Notes: generated by a model from the letters alone, not told the origin. Shown: positions 9,803 through 18,729, numbered from the stretch's first letter. The stretch is DNA of 52,548 bases from Planctomycetota bacterium (GCA_013911165.1 JACETR010000011.1:1-52548), one strand, 5' to 3'. A program made the numbers and translations.

Positions 9803-12800
9803 ATGTTCAACAACAATGAGAAAGTAATGAAGAGAGTACTGGCAGCAAGCCTGCTGCTCTTCATGGGATTGATCCTCGGGGCACCCAGTGTCCAGGGTCA
9901 GATCGCCAATATCTCCGACCCGACCTCGCAGGGCGTGGTGATTCTCGGAGAGATTGAGCATATCTTCGTCGACGACATGGACGACATGTGGTCTGCAGGG
10001 TGGATCGTTGCCGATGGTACGGCAGTAAGGATTCCCAGCGGATTACTGATCGACCTGCCGATGAACCGACTCAGTCTCAGAGACATCATGGCGGGAGCTT
10101 CACCAGAGTGTGTAGCTCTTGGAGAGTCTGGAATGGCCAGTTCTGACGAGTGCCTTCGCAACAAGGGACTTCAGGGTGGTGGTGCACAGATTCTCGCCAA
10201 CCGTCAAGCAGACGGACAGGTCATCGCCGGAGACGTGTTCCTTAACAAGTCGATGACCGGAAACGTGGCCGGTGGAATCGTGCCTCCCACTGTGGGCGGA
10301 TATGTCTCCTTTATCGATTACGATCAGGGATACTTCGTCGTCAACGGTGTGATGGGTGAGCGTCCTGTTGCTGATGGTGGTACCGATCGCAAAGGCGTGA
10401 TTTGCCGAATCAACGATCCGGACACTGTGCAGACGATTCAGCATGGCCTCGGTTGTATTGACGGTATGCCGAACTGCAGTGCGGATCCCCGATTCACCAT
10501 CGATCCCGGAAGCTACAGTTTCGCATTCTCCACCGGAGTTCCCAGCTGCATCCCCAGTACCAACAACTCTATGGGTAACAGGGATGACGATGAGGGTGCA
10601 AACATTGTGACCGGTGAGGGTGACGAGTTCTGCCCGATGTGGAACCGTGCATTTACCGGTTCTCTAAACAGAACCGTGCCTGATTCCCGTCGCTTTGTTC
10701 CCATGGTTTTGGGAGATCCGATCAGCCTTGAGGGTAACTTCGAGGTTGTTGATGGAGTGCGCTTTTTCTCAGCCTACGCCGCAGTGGTTCAGCTCGGTCT
10801 CAAGACCAAGCGTCAGAACAACCAGCCGGACTTCATGACCTGGGACGAAGTGGAATGCGATATTCCTCCCTTCGACAATGCCCGGATCAAGTCTCTTGCG
10901 ATCGCCTTCACCTCCATCGATGACATTCACATTGATGCTTTCCGTCTTCACATCGATCCGGAAACCGGTGAGGGAATCGAGTACATCTGGGGAACCTCTC
11001 TTGGAAACCTGGGTGCACGTTTCAACGGTATCGCACCCAACGCCGGTCATATCACCAAGTTTGGTTATGACGTGGACTTCCTTTTGGGAGCCCCTTCCGC
11101 ACATGGACCCTGCCTGAACCTGATTAGCGGTGGACATAATGTTTGTCCGCAGGGTGGAACCATGGAAGAGGAAGTGGCCCTGATGGCTCCTGCCGCTCGC
11201 GAAGTCATCGGCCGTACCCACCACAGTTACACCCTCAATCCGGGAGTCTTCCCGAGGGATATTCTTGGAAACCCGGCTCAGCACGGTGAATACGTCGCCG
11301 GTGCAGGTCTTGGACACCCGGAATTCGTTGAGGTGAACCTGAACAGAAACTGGTTCCCCTTCGTCTTCGAGGGGATTCCGTGGAATCTTGATCGTCGTCT
11401 CGGCCCTGGTGGTTGTGATGAGGCGATCGGTTGTGAGAGTGCTGATCAGCTTCCTCTGGGCAGCTTGCCCCTCGACCCGTTCCCGTCTGCAGGAGATGCC
11501 GACTGGGTGACCCATTCGATTGGAAACGGAATTCCTCCGTTTGCCGCAGAGAGACTGACCGCTTACCACCCCTTTGGTGAGGGTGATTTTGTTCCGTTCT
11601 ATCCGCCCGCACCTGGCCCAGCAGCGAGTCTTCCTGTGGGTGTTTCTGATGGACTGACCGGAGAGCACTGCGACATTACCAACAACATGCCGTTAGCCGC
11701 TAACGACACCTTCGCAGCAACCGAGGATTCTCCAGCACTGATTTCAAACAACCTGTTGCTGTCCAACGACAGTGACCCTGATCTGGATGTTCTTTCCGTC
11801 TTCCATTACGAAGGCACCAGCCTCGAAGGCGGATCGGTGACTCCTTCCGGAAATGGTGTGATCTACCAGGGTGCAGCAGATTTCCATGGAACCGATGAGT
11901 TCCACTACAGCATCAGTGACGGCCACGGGGGAATCTCCCGCGGCAAGATCTCTCTTGTGGTGGCTTCACAAAACGACGCTCCGGTGGCACAGGACGATTT
12001 CCTGACCACGGATGCCACGCAGGCACTCAGCTTCACTTCTGATCTCCTGCTCGGCAACGATTCCGATGTTGACGGTGACGCCCTGACCCTGCAGGCGATC
12101 AACATGATCGACGCAACGGCCTCCACAGGTTCGGTTCAGTCAACCGGTGCCGACAGCTGGACCTTCACACCTGCGGGTATTGGTCCCAGCTCCTGGGAAT
12201 ACGTGATCGTTGATCCTTCAGGCTTGGCTGCTTCCGCAACGGTGACTTTCCATGCGGGTAACAGTGCACCTGTGACTGCAGTCGACTCAGTTCAGACTGA
12301 CGAAGACTTCGAGTTGATCATCGACGTTTTGGCCAATGATTCCGATCCTGATGGCGATGCTCTTTCGGTTTCCGCTTTCACGGCTCCCAACTTTGGTTCT
12401 GTGAGCCTGCTCCCGAATGGTGCACTGCTTTACACTCCGGACCTGGACCAGAACGGTATCGACACTTTCTTCTACACTGCCACTGACGGAAAAGGTACTT
12501 TCACAGAGGAGCAGGTCCTCGTGACCGTTCTTGAGGTCAATGACGCCCCGCGTCTGGGTGCTGATCTTGCTGTGACCCTTGAAGACCAGGCCGTGGAAGT
12601 CAACGTTCTTGCCAACGATTACGATCCTGAGGGCGACGACATGACCGTGTCTCTGCCGATCGTGAATGCCTTCAACGGTGCAGTCTCCCTGCTCCCCGGA
12701 GGTGTGATTCGATTCGTGCCATTCCCGGACATGTCCGTGGGTGTGGCCGACAACTTCATGTACATCGTGACCGATTCCCATGGAGCAGTTTCTACCGCCA

Positions 12801-14269
12801 TGGTTTCGATTGAAGTCACGCCAGTGAACGATGCTCCTGTCGCCAACCCGGACACGGCTGTGACCCTTGAGGATATTCCGACGGTGGTCAACGTTTTGGC
12901 CAACGACGGTGACGTGGACAACGATCTGTTGAAAGTGATGTCCGTTGAGGTTCCAGAGGGATTCCCTGCAACCATCAACTGGGCAACCAATGGTTCGATC
13001 ACCATCGATCCTGACCCGAACTACCACAGCATCATTCCTCAGGTCTTCACCTATGTGCTCAGTGACGGTTTCCTGACCGACGTGGGTCAGGTCAGTCTTC
13101 AGGTGATCTCTCTGAACGATGCTCCTGTGGCAGCGGATGACTTTGGTCACCAGGTGACAGAAGACGGTTCGGTTTCCATCGACGTTCTCGCCAACGATAC
13201 TGACATCGACGGCGATACGATTCAGTTGGCAGCCGTGACAAATGGACTCCTCGGATTGGCAACCATTGAGTTGGGTGGAACGATTTCCTACACGCCTTTC
13301 CCGAACTCCAACGGTATCGACAGCTTCACCTACACGGTGACCGACAATAACGGTGGTCAGTCCACCGCGACGGTTGAAGTCGAGATCGTTCCTGTCAACG
13401 ACGCTCCTGTTGCCGGTACGTTACCGATCTTCCCGCTTCCGGAAGACAGCCTGAAGACGATCTCTGCTTTGACGATCCTGCAGGCCGCCTCCGACGCCGA
13501 CATGAACGATCTGATTCTTACCAATGTGGGACAGCCCGCACATGGTCAGGTTACCGTCAACGTCGATGCCCAGGCCAACATTTCCAGCCTGGTCTACATT
13601 CCCGACCCGAACTTCTTCGGTATCGATGAGTTCACCTACGAGGTGACCGATCTCGAGTTGAGCGGTTCCGGGTTGATTCGCCTGAATATTCTTCCGGTGA
13701 ATGACGTTCCGACTGCCAACAACGACTCTGGTCTGCTTGTCGAAGCCGGATCCAGTATCGACATCGCTCCGCTCCTCAATGACGAGGACGTGGACGGCGA
13801 CGATCTGCTTCTGCTCGGTATTATCAGTGGTCCTTTCCATGGATCCATGGCGATCCACCCGGATGGAACCCTGACCTACAACGCCGATGACAACTACGAG
13901 GGTGAAGATTCCATGATCTACCGAATCTCGGATAACCATGGAGGAATGGCCACCGCCAGTATCCTGATCGACGTGACCGCACCGATCTCCGCTGCGTCCA
14001 CGATGATCCGTTCGGATGCCAATGCTGACGGCCAGCTCGATGTCTCCGATCCGGTGGAGACGGTGCTTCACCTGTTCCAGGGACGCGGTGTCATATGCCT
14101 TGCGGCTCTCGACTCCAATGACGACAACGCCATCGATATCGCTGACGTGGTCTTTACCCTGAATACGCTGTTCACCAATGGTCAGGTCCCGAGCGCTCCT
14201 TACCCCTTCTGCGGTGAGGATCCGACGGGTAACTCCTTGCCTTGTGACGGATTCGGTCTCTGCGACTGA
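9803..14269 (+). CDS. large secreted protein: unknown N-domain, eight cadherin-like repeats, dockerin
   Basis: A 1488-residue protein. ATG 9803 is chosen because AGGAG (9788-9792) lies 10 bases upstream and a signal peptide ending SVQGQ follows; the frame is open back to 9743. Residues about 35-600 are the paralogue of the preceding gene's N-terminal domain. Eight tandem cadherin-like/VCBS-type repeats of about 95 residues follow, each opening NDAPVA or similar and holding LANDSDPDGD-type calcium loops and a YTVTDNNGG-like strand. The C-terminus is a dockerin-like pair (RSDANADGQLDVSD and DSNDDNAIDIAD) plus the CG-x-DPT...L-x-C-x5-C tail. It is likely an extended, calcium-stiffened surface or matrix protein; the role of the N-domain is unknown. 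The gene ends just before a strong terminator. Confidence 0.87.
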   Translation: MFNNNEKVMKRVLAASLLLFMGLILGAPSVQGQIANISDPTSQGVVILGEIEHIFVDDMDDMWSAGWIVADGTAVRIPSGLLIDLPMNRLSLRDIMAGASPECVALGESGMASSDECLRNKGLQGGGAQILANRQADGQVIAGDVFLNKSMTGNVAGGIVPPTVGGYVSFIDYDQGYFVVNGVMGERPVADGGTDRKGVICRINDPDTVQTIQHGLGCIDGMPNCSADPRFTIDPGSYSFAFSTGVPSCIPSTNNSMGNRDDDEGANIVTGEGDEFCPMWNRAFTGSLNRTVPDSRRFVPMVLGDPISLEGNFEVVDGVRFFSAYAAVVQLGLKTKRQNNQPDFMTWDEVECDIPPFDNARIKSLAIAFTSIDDIHIDAFRLHIDPETGEGIEYIWGTSLGNLGARFNGIAPNAGHITKFGYDVDFLLGAPSAHGPCLNLISGGHNVCPQGGTMEEEVALMAPAAREVIGRTHHSYTLNPGVFPRDILGNPAQHGEYVAGAGLGHPEFVEVNLNRNWFPFVFEGIPWNLDRRLGPGGCDEAIGCESADQLPLGSLPLDPFPSAGDADWVTHSIGNGIPPFAAERLTAYHPFGEGDFVPFYPPAPGPAASLPVGVSDGLTGEHCDITNNMPLAANDTFAATEDSPALISNNLLLSNDSDPDLDVLSVFHYEGTSLEGGSVTPSGNGVIYQGAADFHGTDEFHYSISDGHGGISRGKISLVVASQNDAPVAQDDFLTTDATQALSFTSDLLLGNDSDVDGDALTLQAINMIDATASTGSVQSTGADSWTFTPAGIGPSSWEYVIVDPSGLAASATVTFHAGNSAPVTAVDSVQTDEDFELIIDVLANDSDPDGDALSVSAFTAPNFGSVSLLPNGALLYTPDLDQNGIDTFFYTATDGKGTFTEEQVLVTVLEVNDAPRLGADLAVTLEDQAVEVNVLANDYDPEGDDMTVSLPIVNAFNGAVSLLPGGVIRFVPFPDMSVGVADNFMYIVTDSHGAVSTAMVSIEVTPVNDAPVANPDTAVTLEDIPTVVNVLANDGDVDNDLLKVMSVEVPEGFPATINWATNGSITIDPDPNYHSIIPQVFTYVLSDGFLTDVGQVSLQVISLNDAPVAADDFGHQVTEDGSVSIDVLANDTDIDGDTIQLAAVTNGLLGLATIELGGTISYTPFPNSNGIDSFTYTVTDNNGGQSTATVEVEIVPVNDAPVAGTLPIFPLPEDSLKTISALTILQAASDADMNDLILTNVGQPAHGQVTVNVDAQANISSLVYIPDPNFFGIDEFTYEVTDLELSGSGLIRLNILPVNDVPTANNDSGLLVEAGSSIDIAPLLNDEDVDGDDLLLLGIISGPFHGSMAIHPDGTLTYNADDNYEGEDSMIYRISDNHGGMATASILIDVTAPISAASTMIRSDANADGQLDVSDPVETVLHLFQGRGVICLAALDSNDDNAIDIADVVFTLNTLFTNGQVPSAPYPFCGEDPTGNSLPCDGFGLCD

Positions 14270-14312
14270 TCAGGTCAGGAACTGATCAGGAGAACCGGGT
14301 CTATTGACCTTG

Positions 14313-14354
14313 AAACCGTGGCTCGCGAAGAGATTCGCGAGCCACGGTTTTTTT
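14313..14354 (+). terminator. intrinsic terminator of the 7312-14269 unit
   Basis: A perfect 17-bp stem (14313-14329 with 14334-14350), GAGA loop, and a T-tract running to 14354. It ends the transcript of the two paralogous genes and separates them from the DUF1573 gene. Confidence 0.95.
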
Positions 14355-14532
14355 ACGAATGTGGCCAGCGTCAGGGGACTATTCATAGTGTCTGATCGTT
14401 GAGTAGTGAGGACCTGCCCACAGTCATGAGGTTCCGAAAATCGGACGGGGTGGACTCGGTCAGGCAGGGAAAAACAGATCTGAATCGGTGAGTTGGGCTG
14501 ATTGAGGTTTTTCCCACGAATTTTTCAAAAAT

Positions 14533-14540
14533 GTTATACT
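14533..14540 (+). promoter_or_regulatory. extended -10 promoter candidate for the DUF1573 gene
   Basis: TG-T-TATACT (14532-14540) is an extended -10 element with five of six consensus bases, about 90 bases ahead of ATG 14628. No good -35 lies 17 bases upstream, which is tolerable for an extended -10. The rest of the 358-base gap 14270-14627 holds the upstream terminator and nothing else recognised. Confidence 0.4.
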
Positions 14541-14627
14541 GTTTCAGAAGTTGAGGTCGTCTCGATAGAGGAGAGCGGCCTCAGGTGCAGTGAACTAGAC
14601 TTACAAAGTGTGGAAGAGGCATTCAAC

Positions 14628-15722
14628 ATGTTGCGCAGTGCAATGAGTGGGTCCCGCCGTTTGATCCTGCTGCTGGCTCTCGGATTGATTCCGTGGTTGA
14701 GCGTCAGGGACTCAGGGGCAGCCACCCACAACCAGGTGCCCGGTTCCCCGAGAATCGAGTGCGATGAACCTTTGGTCGAGTGGGGGGAGCTGATCAAGGA
14801 AACCCCGTTCACCCATGATTTCGAGATTCGCAATACCGGTGATGAAGTCCTGATCATCAAGAAGGTCAACGGCACCTGAGGTTGCACGGTCGCCGATCAC
14901 GACGACCAGATCCCCCCCGGTGGGGTGGGAAAAGTTACGGTGAATCTCGACACCAAAAAGGTCAGAGGCAAAGGTGTTGCCAAGACCATGAAGGTTTTCT
15001 CCAATGACCCGGTGAATCCGGAGTTTTCACTGACCCTGAAGGGGACGATTCTCGAGATTCTCGAGACGCGGCCACTTCAGATCAAGTTGCAGGGACTCGC
15101 AGGAAAACCTCTTGAAGGTACTTTCGAGTTCAACGCCGGGTCTCCTCTCGATGTGGAGATCGTCGACGTCAGGACCGCAGGCAAGGGCTGGATTACCGCT
15201 GCAGAGCCGGTGGTGATCGAAGAGGGGCGATCCTTTGAACTCAGTCTCTCTGCTTCGGCAAACTCCAAGCCCGCAGTCTTGCGTGAGAAACTGATCCTCG
15301 ATGTCAAAACCAGTGACGGTCAGGATCGCAGCCTGGAATTCAATGTACAGTTGGATCACAGGGATCGAATCGTTCTTCAACCCAAGAACAACATCAAGTT
15401 CATGGACAAGGAAACCCGAAACCTGCTCAATGCCGGTTCAAAGCCGATTGAGAAGAGCATTCTGGTGACGGGGGGAGATCCCGGAGTCAGCTTCGAAGTC
15501 ACCGAGGTCAATCTGGATGACCGTATCCAGGGTGCGTTCACTACCCGGATTCAGGAAGTGGTTGCCGGTAAGAGCTATCGAGTCTGGATCACTCTTTCCG
15601 AGTATCAGTCAACCCCCACGGTACTGGGAAAGATGACCATCAAGACCAGTGACGAGATTAAAAAAGAGATCTCCATGTGGGTCATGGGCCAGTTTCCGCA
15701 GAAGCGGCAGACCGCTCCCTGA
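14628..15722 (+). CDS. DUF1573 family secreted protein, candidate selenoprotein (in-frame TGA read as Sec84)
   Basis: ATG 14628 has GGAAGAGG (14612-14619) upstream and opens a signal peptide (SRRLILLLALGLIPWL). The frame meets TGA at 14877-14879 and then continues without a frame change to TGA 15720-15722, giving 364 residues with position 84 recoded. Around the TGA the protein reads ...IIKKVNGT-U84-G-C86-T-V-A-D, then IPPGGVGKVTV, LDTKKVRGK and VFSNDP. This is the DUF1573 core, normally SCGCTVPE...I-PG-x2-G-x-I, and the TGA replaces the first Cys of CGC. About 230 residues of further beta-rich sequence follow. DUF1573 proteins are extracytoplasmic Ig-like proteins of unclear function. A U-x-C pair suggests redox chemistry (inference). 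The gene is monocistronic between two terminators. Alternatives are a base error turning TGC or TGT into TGA, or a decayed gene. TGA ends neighbouring genes normally, so general recoding is unlikely. Confidence 0.8.
14912..14929 (+). promoter_or_regulatory. candidate SECIS-like hairpin downstream of the TGA
   Basis: Seven C residues (14912-14918) pair with GGGG-T-GGG (14922-14929), leaving a GGT apical loop and one bulged T on the 3' arm. A GGU loop on a GC stem with a bulged U recalls bacterial SECIS elements. However, the loop begins 39 bases after the TGA, slightly beyond the usual 16-37, and the bulge is on the other arm. A weaker 5-bp stem GGTCG/CGACC (14888-14907) lies nearer. Neither is a textbook element. 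Confidence 0.3.
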
Positions 15723-15745
15723 TCGCAGTTTTCTTTTGAATCAAG

Positions 15746-15784
15746 AATGCCCCGAATCCACCGAGTGGATTCGGGGCATTTTTT
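15746..15784 (+). terminator. intrinsic terminator of the DUF1573 gene
   Basis: A perfect 16-bp stem (15746-15761 with 15765-15780), CGA loop and T-tract, 23 bases after the second TGA. It shows that the transcription unit extends through the part of the gene beyond the internal TGA. Confidence 0.93.
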
Positions 15785-15980
15785 ATCGTCACCTTCCAGT
15801 TTGCTAATGGAGAGTCAGGTAAGTTCGACTGCAGGATGAGTGCATTGGTGGGCACGATAGGTGATAATAGGAATCTTATAGCGTTCTTGAGGTATCTGGT
15901 CCTTATCATGGCTGGACACCAATTTTATTCAAAATCATGAACCTCGTGATTCTTCGAGGCGACTTAAACGGAGTATTCCT

Positions 15981-17903
15981 TTGTCGATCTCCCCATGCAG
16001 GGCTCTTCGTCTTTTGAGTACTGTCCTCTTGGCCTTCATGGCTTGCGAGAGAGGACTGGAAGCTCAATTTCAATTGAGCAGTCCTCTTCCCACTTCGGTC
16101 GGCCTGATCATTTCAGAACACTGTATCGCTGACGTGACAGGAGATACCCTGCCGGATTTGATCGCCATCAATGGAGGGGGCACTCTTGCAATCGCCCGCG
16201 GGATCGGTGCCGGACTTCATGGCGAGATCGTCCATCATCCAAGAGGAGAAGGAATCGATGGATTGGTCCGAGGGCTGGCTGCCGGTGATTTGGAAGGAGA
16301 TGGAGACCAGGATCTGGTTTTCACGTGGTCACATCCCATGAATCCGGGTGGATTTGTCTCCGTCCTGGTATTTGAAAATGGTGTCCCCGGAGATCGAATC
16401 GATTACATGCTCGACCCTCTGCTGAACCGGGTCCCTTTTGATCTCTCTTTGAGTGATCTCAATGGGGATGGAAGGCTGGATATCGTTCTCTGTACGACCC
16501 TGTTGGGGGAAGCATTTCAGCCCGCTGCTGTCACAGTACTCATCGGTGTGGCGAACTCCGCGATCCCTGATTATCTCATTCCCCAGCACTATCCCCGTTC
16601 TTCCATGGCCAGAGATGTGGAGGTGGCAGATCTGGATCTGGACGGTGATCCGGATGTGGTGTTGTCCTGCAGGGAGGGGGACTCTCTTTCGATTTTTGAG
16701 AATGTCGGTAACGGTCAGTTGGCCTTGGCCTCAGAGTATCTTTTTCCGGAATCGCCTCACCCCTATTCGGTAGCGGTCGGGGATCTGGACCAAAATGGTT
16801 TACCTGATCTGTTACTGGGGACCTGGATGAACCGTTCATTGATTCCATTTCTCGCGACGGGAAGTCTACAGTTTGATCGCCAGGCAGAGATTATGGTGGG
16901 GCAGTTTGGTTGGGGTATCATGCACCGCATCCGACTTCACGACATGAATGCAGATGGTCATTCTGATGCAGTGATTCCCTTCTCCAGTGGATTGATCACC
17001 ACTTTGTACGGAGATGGGCAGGGGGATTTCCCTGATCAGGATTGGTTTGTCACCTACCAGAGTGCCAAAGGAATCGGGTTCACTGATCTGGATGGCAATG
17101 GCAGTCTGGAAATGATTCTCGAGCATACGGACATGCAGTTGTTCACCACCTTTTTCGGTGATCAGGAACTGCGTGGCAGGGTTTATTTCGAACCTGCCGC
17201 AGTCTCCGCTGGACTGAATCACGAGCTACCATTAAAGGTCACCGCAAATCTGGGAATCAGGGGGGCCGATCTGACCTTTCACCTCGACCCTTCTATTCTG
17301 CAACCTCAATCTCTGGTCCCGTCCTCGCAATTGATGACAGCAACCGCTGGCAATGGCCCTGACTTCTGGTGGGTCGATCTGGGAGGGACTACAGGGGAGT
17401 CCGTAACTTTGTCGACGATCATCGACGATACAGGGTTGTATGGATTGGGAGCCGGTTTGGTGAATGATCTGGCACTTTTTTCGATCTCGGTGAGTGACCT
17501 TCCACAAGATGAAGAGACCACCCTGACGTTTGACTCCAGTCCTGCCGGAGGTTCGATTCTGACGGTAACGGGCGGCCTGGACGTGCCTGTCAGCCATGAT
17601 GTCACTCCGATTCAGGTGGTGGTTCCCACCCGATTTCTTCGTGGTGATGTCAATGAGAATGGCAGTGTCAATGTGGGCGATGCGGTTGTGTTGTTGCGTC
17701 GCATGTTTGGACTGGATCCACCGGGGAACTGCCTTTCAGCAAGCGACACTGATGCCGATGGGAATCTGGATCTGAGCGACGCGATCCGCCTGCTGACCTT
17801 TTTATTTTCTGGTGGCGATGCTCCGGAGGTCCCTTATCCCGATTGCGGAATCGGTTTGGATCCTCTGTTACTTCCCTGCGAGAGCCATTTGTTCTGTCCA
17901 TAA
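15981..17903 (+). CDS. secreted seven-repeat VCBS/FG-GAP propeller with cohesin-like module and dockerin
   Basis: A 640-residue protein. TTG 15981 is the start because GGAG (15970-15973) lies 7 bases upstream and a signal peptide follows directly; the first in-frame ATG is inside it. Seven VCBS/FG-GAP motifs (for example DLNGDGRLDIVL, DLDLDGDPDVVL and DLDQNGLPDLLL) suggest a complete seven-bladed propeller over residues about 45-390. Residues about 395-550 are cohesin-like (LPLKVTANLGIRGADLTFHL, then G457-N-G-P-D-F-W463). The dockerin-like pair at about 552-620 (LRGDVNENGSVNVGD and DTDADGNLDLSD) is followed by a C-x9-C-x5-C tail. It is probably a surface or matrix adhesion protein; the ligand is unknown. 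Confidence 0.87.
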   Translation: MSISPCRALRLLSTVLLAFMACERGLEAQFQLSSPLPTSVGLIISEHCIADVTGDTLPDLIAINGGGTLAIARGIGAGLHGEIVHHPRGEGIDGLVRGLAAGDLEGDGDQDLVFTWSHPMNPGGFVSVLVFENGVPGDRIDYMLDPLLNRVPFDLSLSDLNGDGRLDIVLCTTLLGEAFQPAAVTVLIGVANSAIPDYLIPQHYPRSSMARDVEVADLDLDGDPDVVLSCREGDSLSIFENVGNGQLALASEYLFPESPHPYSVAVGDLDQNGLPDLLLGTWMNRSLIPFLATGSLQFDRQAEIMVGQFGWGIMHRIRLHDMNADGHSDAVIPFSSGLITTLYGDGQGDFPDQDWFVTYQSAKGIGFTDLDGNGSLEMILEHTDMQLFTTFFGDQELRGRVYFEPAAVSAGLNHELPLKVTANLGIRGADLTFHLDPSILQPQSLVPSSQLMTATAGNGPDFWWVDLGGTTGESVTLSTIIDDTGLYGLGAGLVNDLALFSISVSDLPQDEETTLTFDSSPAGGSILTVTGGLDVPVSHDVTPIQVVVPTRFLRGDVNENGSVNVGDAVVLLRRMFGLDPPGNCLSASDTDADGNLDLSDAIRLLTFLFSGGDAPEVPYPDCGIGLDPLLLPCESHLFCP

Positions 17904-17923
17904 AGGGAGAGAAGGGCCACACA

Positions 17924-17962
17924 GAAAAACGCCCTCTGAAACAGTTCGTTTCAAAGGGCGTT
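17924..17962 (-). terminator. terminator between convergent genes (best for the minus-strand regulator)
   Basis: Stem AACGCCCT-c-TGAAAC (17928-17942) pairs with GTTTCA-a-AGGGCGTT (17948-17962), 14 pairs with one mismatch. On the minus strand it is followed by TTTTTCT, a proper T-tract for the regulator gene ending at 17987. On the plus strand the T-tract is poor, so it may work both ways but less well for the VCBS gene. Confidence 0.85.
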
Positions 17963-17986
17963 CCGATTTTGCGTTCAGGGATGGGG

Positions 17987-18565
17987 CTAGGCGCGGAGGT
18001 CGCTGCCAGCCAGACGCACGACTCGTCGAGCGAGTTCTTCGGGGTCAAAAGGCTTTGCGAGAATGTCATCGGCACCCAGGAGGCGAGCTCTGTCGAGGTC
18101 AGCCTGATCCATGGCGGAGATCACAAGAATTTTCGTCTTTGCAAGTTCCGGAGCGAGGCGCACGTACTCGATCACGTCGAATCCGCCGAGGCCGGGGACG
18201 CGAAGGTCGATGGTCATGACGGAGGGGAGGTGTTCTCTGAGGAGCGACCCTGCCGAGAATCCGTCTTGGGCCATGTAGACATCGAAGTTGTGTTTTCTCA
18301 GGGTGATTTCAATAGCCTTGGCAACGGTCGGCTCTTTTTCGACGACCAGAATGCGGCGGGCCAAATGAAGGAAATCGCGTGGAATCGGAATGTTGTTCTC
18401 ACGCAGGAAAGAGATGAAGTTGTTCACCTCCACACGGTTGTCGCCACGACCAGGCAACTGATAGGCCCGCAACTGACCTCGCTGAATCCAGCGGATGACA
18501 GTACGGAAATTGACGCCACAGTAGTTGGCGATCTCGCCGGTCGTCAGGGTCCTCTTGTCGTTCAT
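17987..18565 (-). CDS. response regulator with N-terminal MerR/excisionase-type HTH and C-terminal receiver domain
   Basis: A 192-residue protein. ATG 18565 is chosen because AGGAG lies 6 bases upstream; longer in-frame extensions would begin at the predicted transcript start. Residues 6-45 are a helix-turn-helix of the excisionase/MerR-like (BldC-type) kind (LTTGEIANYCGVNFRTVIRW). Residues 70-188 are a CheY-like receiver with phospho-acceptor Asp120 (TIDLRVPG), Ser150 and Lys171 (AKPF). The usual acidic pair is E76-K-E78 rather than DD, which may weaken Mg binding. The order (DNA-binding first, receiver last) is reversed from classical response regulators. No sensor kinase is nearby, so it is an orphan here. 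Its promoter carries a palindrome, which suggests autoregulation. Confidence 0.85.
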   Translation of the reverse strand: MNDKRTLTTGEIANYCGVNFRTVIRWIQRGQLRAYQLPGRGDNRVEVNNFISFLRENNIPIPRDFLHLARRILVVEKEPTVAKAIEITLRKHNFDVYMAQDGFSAGSLLREHLPSVMTIDLRVPGLGGFDVIEYVRLAPELAKTKILVISAMDQADLDRARLLGADDILAKPFDPEELARRVVRLAGSDLRA

Positions 18566-18695
18566 CCCACACTCCTCGCAAAAAAGAACTTTTCCAAGAA
18601 AAGAAATCCGACTCGCAACGGACTCCTTCAGGGCCGGTAATCCAATCCGAAGGAGGATTGGGAGCAGGGTCCGGCTCTGTATGTAAATCAACTAT

Positions 18696-18710
18696 ACATA
18701 CATTGTATGT
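18696..18710. promoter_or_regulatory. 15-bp palindrome, likely operator over the -10 of the regulator gene
   Basis: ACATACA-T-TGTATGT is a perfect 7-bp inverted repeat around one base. It covers the -10 hexamer of the minus-strand promoter. The placement is typical of a repressor site; autoregulation by the HTH-receiver protein is an inference. Confidence 0.55.
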
Positions 18711-18729
18711 TTGTTAGTCGTTTTGTCAA
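18702..18729 (-). promoter_or_regulatory. sigma-70-type promoter of the HTH-receiver regulator
   Basis: On the minus strand TTGACA (18724-18729, exact consensus) is followed after 16 bases by TACAAT (18702-18707, five of six). It predicts a transcript start near 18695 and a leader of about 130 bases before ATG 18565. It is the best housekeeping promoter match noticed in the window. Confidence 0.7.

Noticed and set aside
12287..13150. A 287-codon minus-strand frame opposite the cadherin repeats
   Set aside because: His/Val-rich shadow of repeated Asp/Asn codons; no ribosome site, no domain.
14877..14879. General reassignment of TGA as a sense codon in this genome
   Set aside because: Several well-supported genes here end in TGA (for example at 14267-14269, 15720-15722 and the leucine operon genes), so TGA is a normal stop.
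14502..15722. Two separate genes or a pseudogene at the DUF1573 locus (frames 14502-14879 and 14925-15722)
   Set aside because: The frame is the same across the TGA, conserved family residues continue immediately after it, the second frame would start at a GTG without a convincing ribosome site, and one terminator follows the whole. Sec recoding or a single-base error explains it better than two genes.
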